Made by a program: the position numbers and the translations under genes | In this document: positions 1-13,400 of the stretch, one piece after another | Numbering within the stretch: the first letter of the stretch is position 1 | Layout of the letters: each line of letters opens with the position of its first letter | NCBI GenBank assembly: GCA_900708905.1 | Contig: CAADRB010000025.1 | Location: 1,421,211 to 1,485,210 of the forward strand | DNA from: Hymenolepis diminuta | Lineage: Eukaryota > Platyhelminthes > Cestoda > Cyclophyllidea > Hymenolepididae | DNA length: 64,000 nucleotides | Direction of reading: 5' to 3' | The notes under the pieces: generated by a model | What the model was told of the DNA's origin: nothing | Seen by the model: the letters and a program-made list of their open reading frames with translations, nothing else | The model's database searches: none

Positions 1-3000
1 ATAACTCCAGCTCCTATTACATTATCAGAACCCTGACATGAATTAGATCAAATGAAATGAGAAAACGTCTCACGCCGAGAAACTAATTCGCTCAGATGTA
101 TGAATCTCAAGATTTTTAATGTCCCAATTCCTTTTAATTAACATATCACACAATGAGTCATCAGAGACCTCAACACAATTTGGGACATGACCTTGAGTAA
201 TATCCCAAGGACGTTCCTACTAATCTTTAATTAGGATAGCATAATATTACGCCTGATTCAGAAATTGGCAATTAAACTCTCCCTGGATGAATCAGTTTAT
301 TTTCTGGTACGAGGGGAGACGGCGAATGACAGTAATGATTTTTGAACAGATATACCCTTTTTGCCTTTTGGGGTAGTAATCATTATATAGACCTAATTAC
401 GAAGCTGATAGGAGAGAATAATTTTGTCCAAGTGGATCGAAACGTTAGAATACTTCGTAAAATCAATTTGAAATATCTGAATACCCGAGTTTGGCAAAGA
501 AGTTTAAAAACCAGCATTTTAAAAACTGCAGAAATACGCAGTGGCGGCCGTCACTCAGACTCAAATTAATCTATAATCTTGGTGTGTAGTAAACACACTG
601 TAAAAGTGTTGATTTTTACACAGATAAGTAAATTAATATACATTTTTCTAAGGAAGAAATGACTGAAATAATAACCCTAAGATCATTTAATAGGTATTTA
701 ATGAAGAAGGGAAGAAAAACCTTTTCGTAGTCGAGAGCAAATTTGATTTAACACCAGATCTCTATTTAAACTTTCATGGTTTCACTTTTTAATTATGTAT
801 TTCATATGTGATCTTCATTTTCATAATTTAATTTAGTAGAAGTGACCTGTATTAAATTAACAGAATTTCCGCTACTAGGTATGATTGGTCATTTGGTTAA
901 ATTCAATTATCCACAAGTTTTGCTCACAAATGAATTAAGCGAATTTTATTATTTAACAGGTAGGATGTATTTTTTATCGGGAACGGAAATCTTTCCTAGC
1001 GGTAGAACTCCTTGACTCAGGCTTTGACTCACGAGCTTAAATATCCACAACAGTGCATTTTTTACCCCTTTGCGTCGATTACAACCAACATTTCTCGAAT
1101 GTGATTCATTCTAATTTCCGACTAAGACATAATTCTGTTAATTTGTAAAGGAAATCTTAAAACATGCTAATAAAAATCAGGTGAAAGTTAAATGAAAATT
1201 TTCTCGAATAAATTCGGCTTTTATCGTAAGGAAAACAATCTCGAAACTTTATTTGAGGACGATCATTCTGCAAAACGCATTTTAAATTGAAGAACAAATA
1301 TTGCTAGTTTTGAACCAAGAATATGATCTCATAAAAGTCCCCGATTAAGGTGCTTCAAATATCATGAAAGGCATTTATCTCTTACAATATTGTACCTCCG
1401 AGATTATTGTACATTGTGATCTAAGACAAAGAAGTCTTCAAGTAATAATGTTCCATTTTAAGAGTCAGATAATACTTTACGACTAATTTCTTGATTTATT
1501 TATGTATTACGATAGTTAATTTATCTTTATATCATTGCGATGGTCTGAAGGGTCACAACTTATAGCTTATTGATTTTCATAAAGATGGAAACTATATTAA
1601 TTCAATAACCTATAATCCGATAAAAACGAGCTGTGGTATGCGAATGAAGATTTTATCTAGTATCACAAAGCTGTTCTTATTTTTCAAAAGGGATGCAGTC
1701 ATTGGGGTGCCAAGGTCAGCCTTTAGAGTAATCGATTGGTTAATTATCTCTGAAACTTACCGATCTGAACTCTGAAATCTAGAAACTCGAACTAGGAAAC
1801 ATAAAAACATAAAACGATGAGTCTGCCTAAATTTACGCAAGGTATTTTAAAGCTGGGATCAGAAGTAATTTGTTACTGAATTTGGATTTCTAATATTTAA
1901 ATTGCAAAATAGTAAATTGGATTATATAATTGTCTATAATTTAACAATTCAAAATTAATTCAATTTGATCTTAATTAACAAACCGGAGTGGCATTAATAA
2001 AATTATAATCGTATTATTTACCTTTTAAAAATTAAAATTCTCCTGGGTAGATTTGCGCTTTAAACCAATTTTGCCAAGATGGCTAATAAATAATCGATTT
2101 CAATTAATTCATTATCGTGGTTATATTTAAATTAATTATGACAGTAATCCAAGGAATAATTATTAGAAAAGAAGAAAAAATTAATGTTTTCGGGTTTCTT
2201 TTTTTAAAAAAACAAATCAATAAGAGTTAACAATCGATCGAAAAATCATAAAGTAATTTGAAGCGAAACTTTTAAGATCAAATCGATCCCAGGAGTGGAT
2301 TTACCATTCCAAATAGAAATATTAAATGACATTAACTTAAATTATAATAAATTATTACTTGTGATTGCAATATTAATCAAATTTGATTGTCAATAAGAAT
2401 GAAGCTTCATTTTCGTCTAGATAAGTTAGTTAGTACAGTGATGAGATGACTTAAATATCTATCACCGCATTATAAATGACATGCGCATTTGTCCAGTATA
2501 TTAAAATGGGGGTACTGCAATTGAAATATAAATTTCGAATATCTTATATATCTGAAACTTGTTTACGGATATTAATGAGATAGTGAATAAATCCTTTTCT
2601 GCTCAATTATAAGGATTACGTTTCATGATGAATCGCATTTTCAGTTTTGTTTTGTCCAAACAGCCAAAGATGGTTCAGAGAATGAAGTATAGTTTGAATT
2701 CAGTTGAAGCACCCTTAATAATTCTCCATTGTATTGAGTAATTATATTTAAAATTTATTTTTCTAGCCAATTATGTTGATTACTAAGCTGTTCAGTTGTT
2801 AAAAAATGTTAAAATTATAGATGTAATAGAAATTTCGAAGGTTTTTCTTCACAAATACAAAAAAGGATAGTTCAAGAAGTTGCTTCAATTGATGCAAATA
2901 TCATCGGGAACTGTCAAGATAGTATAACGAAGTCCCAAGAGGTTTAAGAACCTGCAGGCAGACTTCAATGTAACAGGATATAAATCACAACAAGAAATTT

Positions 3001-3479
3001 ATGAAAATGTGTTTTTCGGCAATTTGATGATCATTAAGAAACAAAACTTTTCCCCCAACTAGAACCGCTTTTTGCATTATTATAGAATTGCGCTTTAGTA
3101 TTCAAGAATGCTTTTTGTTTAGCTGGAGGCTAACTTTAAATGCGTCTGGATGACAGTTGCAATGGATATTGGGTTTCTCTATCGAATACTTTGTATTTAT
3201 CTGTATTTTTATTACCTCCTGTTTTTTTTAAACCATTTTACATTCGTGCGGTAGTAAAAATGGCTTTAAATACTGGGACTTTGTTTGGCAGCCAGTAGAC
3301 GCTTTTTATCAACACTAGTGGCATATCACATAACAAGGCGAACCAAAGTTCACACAAGGTGAACTCCCTTAAATTATATAAACATATCCGCATACTAATA
3401 AAGATAGTATGTATTATATTATTCGAACAGACGGATTCACAGGGAAAGTATTTTGGGGAAGGGGTAGAGGGAATTGCTA

Positions 3480-3759
3480 TACAGGATGCGGAATTTTCAT
3501 TTATTCTATTCTCAACTCAAAAGAAAAAACTCGCATTGCACCAGATGTCAACTTTAAAAATGGTATTCTGATATGTAACAATTTACCACCGTTGATTATG
3601 ACAAGAACGGAAAATTTGGTAATAGATGTCCACGTTGATCTTTACGCTTTAGAAACAATGATCTCTTCGATAACGGAAGAGCATTGCTTTCTTTTCCACG
3701 AACATTCGCAAACTGTTTGCAGCGCGCTAAACAACTTCCTCTCGAATTCTCTCAGTTGA
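3480..3759 (+). other. possible orphan coding exon, unassigned
   Basis: An open frame runs from 3409 to a TGA at 3759. Its second half looks protein-like, with mixed codon use and balanced composition. It includes the stretches NFKNGILICNNLPPLIMTRT and EEHCFLFHEHSQTVCSALNN. I do not recognise the family. No neighbouring exon with matching splice phase was found, so this may be a terminal exon of a gene mostly outside my recognition, or chance. No function is proposed. Confidence 0.22.
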
Positions 3760-4785
3760 AAAGCATTTTATTACCTATACTATCTGCAGTGATAACTTTA
3801 TTGTCTTTTATAAGTAATAGGCATGACTAATGCCCCTATTGATAGCGGTTGACCGAATCTGAAAATTAATTCTTTCAGCTAAGAAGCGTTGCAATTCAAG
3901 TGATCACTCTACTACTCGATGCGGATCTTCCATCATGCATTGTTAAACCGGACCCAAATTAAAAAATTTTGAATCTTATCTCACAAAGCAATGACTTGTA
4001 TAAAATTTTAACGGCCAATTTCATATGTATTTCGAATAGAATGAATAAACTTTTGCACAAGAGGGAGTATCAGTAAAGCCTGGGAAGTAGGCTAAATAGG
4101 TTGATGGGAATTGGGTTAAAACAATACTTACAAATATAATTGAGGAGACCCACTGTGGGGGTAAGTCACCAATAGGGGGACACAGTAGAAAACATGAGAA
4201 TTGGGTCGATATAACAAATGCCATCGCATGGGAATGTGATTGTTTGAATTGATGACAGTATCAAATGAGGCCCATGATTGAGTATAGAGGGTGAGTGGAT
4301 ATTGCTGACAAGTTCTCTTTTGGGGTTTATCGTCCAATTCATTTAGGTAACTTGTCTAATGATGGTCTAAAATAATTTGAAAACAGGGGAATTTTAAAGA
4401 TGGGATTTTGTAAGCTTGAAATTCATTAAGAAAACTTGAATTTTTACTTCAATTACAGCCATCAACAAAATTAATTTTTGTAGAGTTGCATATGTACTTA
4501 TAGTATTGAGTATGCCAGGTATTGCAATTCGCAATGGGACTACTAAGTTTCTTTAGATCTAAAACCAGTATGTCATTTTCGTATTATTTCAGTTCACGTA
4601 TATCATTTTGAAAAATAATTTAGTCGTTATTTTTCCTTTGGGTAATAGTGATTCCCTAGATAATTTTAGGAAAGTTTATTCTAAAATTCATAATGAATAG
4701 AAAAGTAGTATCGCAGGGCCACTCTGATGAAAAGTTCGAATTCCATTGTCTTCATTAAAAGCTAGATTTTGACGGCACGGTTGGT

Positions 4786-4867
4786 GATTCTGATCACTGG
4801 GTCGGGATCTAATTCGTGATCTCTGCCTTCACAGATGAGTACGTTTGCTACCGCATCACTGGTGCAT
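4786..4867 (-). repeat. degenerate tRNA-derived SINE head (weak)
   Basis: On the minus strand this stretch aligns by eye to the tRNA-like head of the better SINE copy at 50805-51024. Shared parts are an A-box-like segment, a segment around the anticodon position, and a decayed B-box-like segment (plus-strand form cgggatctaattcgtgatct). It is heavily diverged, so assignment is tentative. Confidence 0.3.
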
Positions 4868-7800
4868 ACATTTAGGAGACAGATTTAACAACCCATTGTT
4901 ATTAATAGTTAATTATTAAGGGAGGCTGCAAAGAGGAAATATTTTGATGTCATATACTGTGTTCTCACAGGCCAATCGATAAGAAATCAATTTTGAAATC
5001 TTATTTGAAGTTTGTTCTTATTTAAGTAATGTTTAGAATGATCCCAATTGGAATAATATTATCTGAATATCTTGTAAAATTCCTTTTTCAACTAATAATA
5101 CTTATTTTTATATATTCAAGCAAAATTTAGTCAAATGACTCCATTAAGGATAATTCAAAATGACCATATGTCAACGAAATATATATGATATAATATTTAT
5201 TTACACGACGATCTGCTCTTCAATTCGAACTAACATACACCTTTATTTGTGAATGTACACATAAACACGTTTTCCTTGGATATGCAGAAATCTTTTTAAA
5301 TGTAGTTTTTACTCACAGCAATACCACATCACGCAATATGACATTCACTGATCGAGAAGCAGTGATAAGTTTACTTTCCTAAGAGAAAATATATTTTCAC
5401 TTCAACACAGAGTTAAATTCACCCCTCAAATAGGATGAGAAACATTGACTTTCTGACGTAAGATCAGTACCTATTTATTTTGAACATACAAGTACACTTT
5501 TCAAACTGCCATTTGAGCAGCAGATCCATTTATCTTGATTAGGAATGGTATAAAAGTTCGATGCTCGATAAGATATACTTTTTGTGAATTTCTACTGGGA
5601 TACTTATCATGTTTCCGAACATATGAATACAAATAATATTTAAAAAACCGGTGGATGATTCACGCCAAATAAAAGAAAGTGCTTCTAACGTGAGCTCTGA
5701 ACTGAAAAGCTGAATGAAAACGGAATAGTCGCTCTTGAAGCTGCATAAAAGTAATAGGCGGTAACAGGAACATGCCAAAATAATTATGGTATAAATTAGA
5801 TCAGTGCTAAGAGGTTAGTAGAAGAAAAAGAACTTCCGTGAATCAAACAGACTTTACATCATCTATGTACAGTTATCAGCGTGCATATCTGCCCAGTGGA
5901 CTGCCCCTAGATCGACACTCATTCAGTGATGTGGATGACCGACCGCGCTGATTAATTCCAGTCAGTAGGAAAAGTGGTAAAATGTTAATTTTTCACTAGT
6001 ACAACCCCAGGCTACTTTCTTTATGCCCACGTCTAGTGTTCCCAAAGCCTTCTTTAATTAGCTTCTGACGTAGTTATTATTAATCTAAATTCTTGATTTG
6101 TTACTTAGGGTTGAGGTCGTATCAGAAAAGCATGACGTCGCAAAATTTAAACTTCAGAATTTTGCCCTTTAATTTGCAGTAACTAGTTGTTCGTGCCCAT
6201 AATGATATATTTATTTCTTCTTATAGCCAGTTATCTGTTACTAGCTAAATGTCCTGGTTTTAAGGTAACACAAACTAATTAATGTAATACCAATGAAAGA
6301 AAAGAAGACATTTTCATCCACCAATTTAAAAACTACGGACTAGAGACTATTAATTAGTGCCGAACAACCAGGGAATTGCCTATTTTTCGTTCTTAAATCA
6401 GAGACTTCAAAATCCCTTTCTCATAGCCAAAATGAATGATTGAAGTTTGAGATTATTATATTTGAGCATGATTTTCAATTCTTCAACAAACTTAATCCTA
6501 TTTTCCCAAACAGCTTTTCCATTAAAACGTCAGATAAGTGTGTATTCAAACTATTCTTTTCATAATATTTTATATTCAGCATAACCAAGCAAAATGCTAA
6601 TTCAGACAACACTTTAATGATACAAATAACTAAATTAATTTCCATTTATTTTACTATATGTCCAGGTTTTGAAATCATAATCACTCAGTCTTCGAGGCCT
6701 GAATCTCTTTTTTTATATCACAATTCAAAATAATTGACTTATTCCATTTGGCCCGATCATGCGATTCAGTTTCCTTTTATTAATTCACCACTATCCCCAT
6801 TATTAATACATTGTACCTTTTCTTTTATCCTTTTCTCTTTCTCATGCTTTTAGTCGACATGACAGTCTGCGGTAGGTTCGAGGTAGGTTGGTGTTTTGAT
6901 ATGTATGCCCCTAAAAAAAACAAAATGAAGAAAGGAGACCTAGATATATAAAAGCTACAACACAGGGAGGGATAAAAAGATACACATCCAGGCAAAACTG
7001 AATACATTGGTGATTGTGCATAGCTTTCTCACATCCAAAATGAAATCCAGTAACATGATATCACGCACTACATGGGTGGTCGAAAATGGACATACTTTGA
7101 GCTTTGAAAGGATTTAGAGGTGCTTTTGTTTGATCTTCTACCTTTTTATCATCCTTTCTTTACGGAAATGGATGATCAACTTTTAAGAGGGTATGTCCGT
7201 CGTCCGAAGGCTTTTTTGCCACCTATTCATCTCTTTTACCTTCTTCGCTCTCTCTACATCAGAAAAGAAGCAGACACTTTTCTCTCTATTCAGTCAGTGC
7301 AGGAGGGCGGAATCTCATATGCGATTTATCATTGTACATACACCTGGAGAGGGAAAGACCACACACAGCCTGAATAAACGGCAATCGACAATACATTACT
7401 AAGCTTTGTTATTTTCTAATGCAGTTCTTGTATTTAGTACCGTGGAGCAGCAGTAGTGTTGAAGACCATTACTGCAGAGAAATTGCTTTACTGGTAAGAT
7501 ATTATAGAGCCTTAGTCTTTAGGCTGGACTAAATCAGGTAGAAAATGCTTTAATTTATGTATTCTTGGGGTACTATTTTGAATATTGGGGGAAAATAATT
7601 TGGTCCTAATTGTCTAAGGTACACGATCTATAAACCTTGATTTTGCACAATTATTACTGACTATTTTTTCGTTAGTGGAAGCCAAAATTGCCTGCCTGTC
7701 AAATCAGAGGCTACAACACTATTCCTCATCAATGTGCATTCAGTGATATGGATGGCCAGTTGCATTGATTACGTTTGGTCAACAACAGTGTTGTTAAAAT

Positions 7801-9178
7801 ACTAGTTTCCAATAAGTTCGCAACCGGTATGATGTTAAAGCCGATGTCCCTGTACAGAAAAAGGAAATTATAACTTCTGTGGAAGCTCATTGAAAATCCT
7901 GACAATGAATCAATTCCAAACGTTATTTACCACATTTATTCGGATAAAAATTTTAAATTTGGGGTTAGTTTCACCAAGAAAAGAACTTACTAAGTTATCA
8001 GTATTATATATTCTTTTTGAAAGGAAAATTCAAGGCTCATCTTGAAAAAGAGTTTTCAAAATAGTCTTTTGAAAAATTTCACACCGAAGAAATGACGAAT
8101 ACAATAGTTCAAACCACTAATAATTTTAAGTGACAAAGTCTCCTCCATTTACGATGCAGGAACTTCGAATCATCTGTACGGATCCAAGTGTTAGAATGTT
8201 TTATATTGTAAAAAGAAATAAGCCATGCAACTGGTCTTTCTAAATTTTGCGCTGACGGATAAACATGTTTTTATAATTATTCCAAATTCAAGGTTGCTCA
8301 ACAAAATGAGGAGAAAATGTCTCTGAAAATGTAACCCTGAGAATCAATTATTACTATTTAAAGGTGGAAATGAGCATTCAAATGAAGAAAAGGTGGTCAT
8401 AAAGACTTCCAATGCTACTTTCTCAATGCACTTGAGTGTGAAAGCGATCTTAAATTAAATGGACTGATCATTATTGTTTCACTACCAGAAATATTGTTTA
8501 TTACAACTCATAATTACTCAAGCGTGAAAACAAATGGACGAGTCATACACTAAACATTTCTAATAATCTTACTTCCAATAAAAACCACTTCTCAATTACT
8601 ACTAAAATTAATATCTACAGTGAGTCATTTTCTCATTCATTAAATGGTTATAAATGAGTCAGTAAAATAGAATATGTTGCTCTTTGGTCGGCAATTTTGC
8701 AAGAAAATTGGGAGATTCTCAAAAATTTTCTTACAATTGTTTTTTGGGCAAGAAATTGTATATTAATTAATCTACTGCAAAACAAAGACAGATAGCGCAA
8801 AACCGGGTAAAGAGAAAAGAATTAAATAGAGATAGACACAATCAGTAGCAAAACGAGACAAAATGAAAAGTTTTCCTAATATTGGAACGAGTGATTGAAG
8901 TAAACATCGCAGATTAGTTAGAAATTATCAATCAAACGGCGATTCTTCTCCGACAGTGCGTACGTGAAAGAAAAAGAAAAATAAAGTAAAATCACTAAAT
9001 TCAAGACACTTGAAATAAAATTAAAAACGCGAAAAGCCTGATCGGGACATATTGACCAAGCGATATCAATAAGCAATGGGAGAGCGACAAATAGGAAAAG
9101 AGAAGAGAGAGATAGGTGAGATGATTTTGCAGAAGATTACCGTGAGAATGATTAAAGCCGAAATGAGACATCAACTAA

Positions 9179-10409
9179 CCAGTTCGTTTCGACAATAATC
9201 TTCTGGAAAAGACGATCTCGACCCCTGATTTCCATCACTGCGTCGTGCAACCAGAAACGCTACTTGCTTCTATCTCTACACTCACTACCGTAATAGTAGA
9301 TCAGGAGATTCTCCTATTGAAAGAGCTTCTCCTCATCTTCAGTGGTCAGGTCATCGCCGGAGTTCAACGGTTCGTCTTCCTCCTCCTTTTCTTCCTCATC
9401 ATCGTCTTGTTCCTTCGGCCTTGCTAGACTGCTGTTCTTATCTCCCCCTCTACTATCTTCTGAAGAGCTAGCACAATCAACACCACCTTCTTGTCCCTTC
9501 TTCCTTGACCCCGTCTTAGACTTTTCTGGAGGAGGTAGATTAGGAATATGAGCATGTTCAGTGGATGTTTGCTGTTTCCCCTTCGGTGCCCTCAGCTTCC
9601 TTTGTGAGGTGGTTGGTGTGGCAGTTCCTGGTTTCCCGAAGTCTCAATTCAATGAGCGACGAGTGTCATGGTTACAAATGATCCAAAATCACCTTCTCCC
9701 TCTTTAGAGTCATTGTCCGCACCCTTTTCCACCAAAGTGTCCTCCTTTACATGGTAGCGTTTGCTAACATCAGTTCCAGGTTTAGTCATCTGATTCAGAG
9801 GTGGGGAGATGGGGCGTTTTGGGGTAGGGGCGGTGTGAGTGAGTGTGGATTTGGGGGTGAATAATGAAGGGCTTTCGGTGGGAGGCGCGAAGGTGTCGGG
9901 CGCGGCCCCTACCCTCCCTTCATTATCGCTATCATCGGTGTCTCCCAAAACACCGAAACCCAACGAGGGTGGCTACTGCAGGTGAACGAAGGCATGGCAG
10001 CGGAGAAGAGCTATTTTAATAGAACGCTGCTGCTCCCTCTCTCCAAACGAGAAGTGTTAGTTGGTCCCGAGCAATGATAAGAGGTTTCTACTAAGTAGGG
10101 CCCAAGGATATCTACTCTCTCGTCGTTGAAATCACCTGCGCCATCTCCTGCAGCGTCTGCTTGAGTCATATTAAGGTTTTGTTTCTGCTGGTGGTTCTGC
10201 ATTTTCCACCGTTGTTGATTTTACGATTACATCTGGATGTGCATCAGCTGAGTCTGTTGCTGCTGAATGGTCTGTTGGTGATGGTGGTGGGACGGCACTG
10301 AAAGGATGGTTAAAGTTGTGGTGGCGGTGATTCCTTATTGCAGTGAAGCCGATTGATGCAACTGAAGGGGCAACATGAGAGTTTTCTGATCCAACTGTAC
10401 ATTCTGACC
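9179..10409 (-). pseudogene. GTF2A1: decayed copy of TFIIA large subunit (alpha/beta precursor)
   Basis: Read on the minus strand, the 3' end matches the C-terminal beta-barrel region of the large subunit of transcription factor IIA, which binds TBP and DNA at RNA polymerase II promoters. An acidic tract with EEEDEPLNSGDDLTTEDEEK (around 9320-9380) leads into a segment ending in EIRGRDRLFQK and a terminal NW, following the family order acidic run, PLNSEDD, then GRDYIF. Further 5' are a proline/serine/threonine-rich part (9649-9963), a Q-rich part and a MTQADAAGDGAGD segment like the family's conserved acidic/glycine motif. The frame is broken by in-frame TAG codons at 9314-9316 and 9260-9262 and by several frame changes between 9550 and 10200. 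The conserved N-terminal four-helix region was not found. A possible splice-acceptor remnant (ctctttcag) sits at about 10410, so it may be a partial genomic duplicate rather than a processed copy. A functional copy presumably exists elsewhere. Confidence 0.72.
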
Positions 10410-13400
10410 TGAAAGAGTTGATGTGTGCACATTAGTGATTTGGTTGTCAAGTTGAGACTGAACAACTATACACGTCAAGAGAGGAGAGGTAGATGATGAG
10501 AGAGTATGAAAAATATTATTTCAGGAGTCTTGAAACATAGCACAATTAATTTAGTAAGATTTTATTAAATGAAATATGAACTATCTTTTTTAATCAGAGG
10601 TGAATAATACCATTATCCAACTAATAAGAATGGCAACGGCCCTACCAGCTGATACGTGTTCGAAATCGATCAACATATATGCTGTGAGCAAATTAAACCT
10701 ATTTAATTGGAATATGAATATCTTGCATGTCCTAAATGTCTTTGGATTATCACAGCCAAGTTTTTTGTTCCGGGTGCCAAGAGATGATGGATGCAGTGAT
10801 CGATTTGAAAATTGGAAGGGGGCTGAAGGATTCGCCAAAATTTCTCAGATTTCAGTTTTTGTCTGTAAATTCTAATAACTGGTCATTGTTCCTCATCATA
10901 TTTTACTTGCTCTCTTTCTCCGTTTCCCCTCACTCCTTATCTCTTTCTATTCTCAATCGTTGTTGTATAACAAATTCTGCTTTACTTTCGAAATTATTTC
11001 CAGAATCTCTGAAAACTGTGATTGTCTGTTACTAGCTGACACCTATTAATCTTAGCTGCAACAAAGTATTGAGGCTGTTAAACACATTATTCTTGAACTA
11101 AAACGAAATAATTTATTCACCACATAAAGAACTTCAAAAAACTGATCAGTGTCGGACTTTTGATTCATCCCTTCATTAAAATTCTGAGTTATGTCTGCCA
11201 AAGGTAAAAAAGTGAATCTGCAAACGAATAAAATTTTTGGCAAAAGAAATTTGTTTTTTAATCTTCAGAAGGGTTTTATGAGAATTAAAAGTAATTTCGT
11301 ATGAATTGTTGATCAATGACTTTTGAGAAAGCATTTCATTGAAATTTAATTTATTCAATAATCAGGAATCGCTAACCGAACCAAGGTGCAGAGTATTATT
11401 AAGCTCTTCATGATATATACTAAATTGGGGATTATTCATAACATTTCAAGTCGATTTAATTTGAATTTTAAAATTCGAAATCTATTTGAACCATTGCTGT
11501 TCTTCACCAGTGGACATTGGAGGACCAAAGATCATATCTATAGTGGCCTATTTCATTCAGATTACTTTTAGAACTCGAGTATTTAATTGGACATGGGCTT
11601 AAGTATTATTAATATATTCAGTTCGATAAATTGCTCTTGTTTTAAATTGTCGAATTCAGTTTTGAGAATTCAGAATTTTCCTCTTTCTAATTATCAGCTA
11701 GAGATTCCTGTTTTAACGTCCCAAGATACAGGCTTTGGGATCTGACCCTTTGTTGAGTACAGTTAAAGAGCTTTTTGGTGGGTAGATTAAAATTGCGGAC
11801 TCAATTATTTCTCCTCTGTACCTATTTCAGTTCAAACAGACAATTAACAATTAGCAGACGCTAGTCAGGATACTTTAAGAAAGCAGAGTTCATTAGAGTT
11901 CATTCAAATTGGTCCCTTATTAAACTGATTTTAAAATAAGAAATTCAGTTTGATGATAAGTTAATTAAGTTTATCATACAAATCATGTCGTGATTACTTT
12001 TGGAAGACCTAAAAACAAATGAATCATCTAAATTACACTTTAAAATGTCTTCTCTCTCCCTTCTATGATTTATTATTTCACCGACAAATTAACTCTTGTC
12101 CCTGTGTCATTTCTTTATGCTTGTTCTAATTGCTGGAAAAATTTCTGTATGTATGTGTGTGTGTGTGTGTGTGTCAACATGACATTACAAAACGGAGAAT
12201 AAACATTTCCACAAGCGACAAACTAATTATTCCTATGTCTTGTTTTCTCCAACTAGCACGCATACCCATTAATTTTAAAATTGTTGGGAGCCAATGAATT
12301 TTCACATAATTTATGTCTTGGGAGCGAAGAAATTTATAATAATATAAGAGGAGAGAAGGTAAAGAATAAGATTGGTCGTTTTGTCTAAATTGCCATTAAA
12401 GGATTTTGGTAAAACTTAAAGGATTCAATTTGACTAGTCGATTAACCGAACACCAATTTTTCCTCCTCGGATTTGCAAATTTAAATGAAATTTTGAAGAA
12501 CTAAAGAAAATAATTAAGAATAAAACTAATATAAAATAGTTATTAACGGGGAACATTATTGTTATTCATGACAAGACAATCTAAAATTGTTGAAAAGTGG
12601 TTGACAGGCCTAATAACGGGTTGCAATAAAGGAAGCGAGTTCTGGTGGAGAATGAAGTTAGAGTATCAGAAGAATCTTGCTCCATTTAATATTGGGATCC
12701 AGGTAATGAATATTTTATCAAATAAACGCGGTCCACTGTGTTCCAGATTTTTGAATTCGACCCCCAAATTCCCGGGTGATGTTCAGAACACAATGATCGG
12801 ATGATGATCGGTCATAACACTTAACTACAATCTTCTCTTAATAACGAAGAAATTACCAGGCTCAATTTCTTTCCATTGAGCTATGAGTTAAAGTACTGAC
12901 AATAATAAAAGTAATCAACGAATTTTATTATCAACTGTTAGTCAGCTTTGGATATAGTATTTGTGGGAGTGATACAGCGTAGGGATACACGATGCCTTAA
13001 TTCTCGGTTAACTTTAATTTAGTTACTTTTGTCAATAGTCTAAATATCCCCCTAATAAAAGTAATGAGAGGTAGTTATTATCCTAGTCAGGATTAAAAAC
13101 GGGATGCTCTTATTCACACACGGTTTTAAGAAATGCTTTGAATCTGAGACTCATGAGAGTAGTTGTGCTCCTTTAATTACTGAGAGCGCCCGAGATATTC
13201 ACATGCGAACAGCCTGTTATTTTTTATAAAGGATTAAAGGATTGCAACAAAGTTACAGGACGTTGAAGTGGAGAGGACTTCAGATTTAGAAATAGAGTAG
13301 GAAGTCATGTATTATTTTTCTGAAATTACGTTTTGTTTCTCTAGATAATTAAATTTAAAAAAAAACAAGCAGATTTAGACTGACCGCTTAACTTAGATAC

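Larger units (their letters stand above)
1..9178. other. gene-poor AT-rich region
   Basis: No recognisable gene was found on either strand. The longest open frames are short, lack splice support or known motifs, and are what AT-rich DNA gives by chance, except for an exon-like frame listed separately at 3480-3759. Weak pieces resembling the tRNA-derived SINE family of this window occur near 4786-4867, 5910-5940 and 7728-7758. No rRNA, tRNA or clear promoter was seen. Confidence 0.5.
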
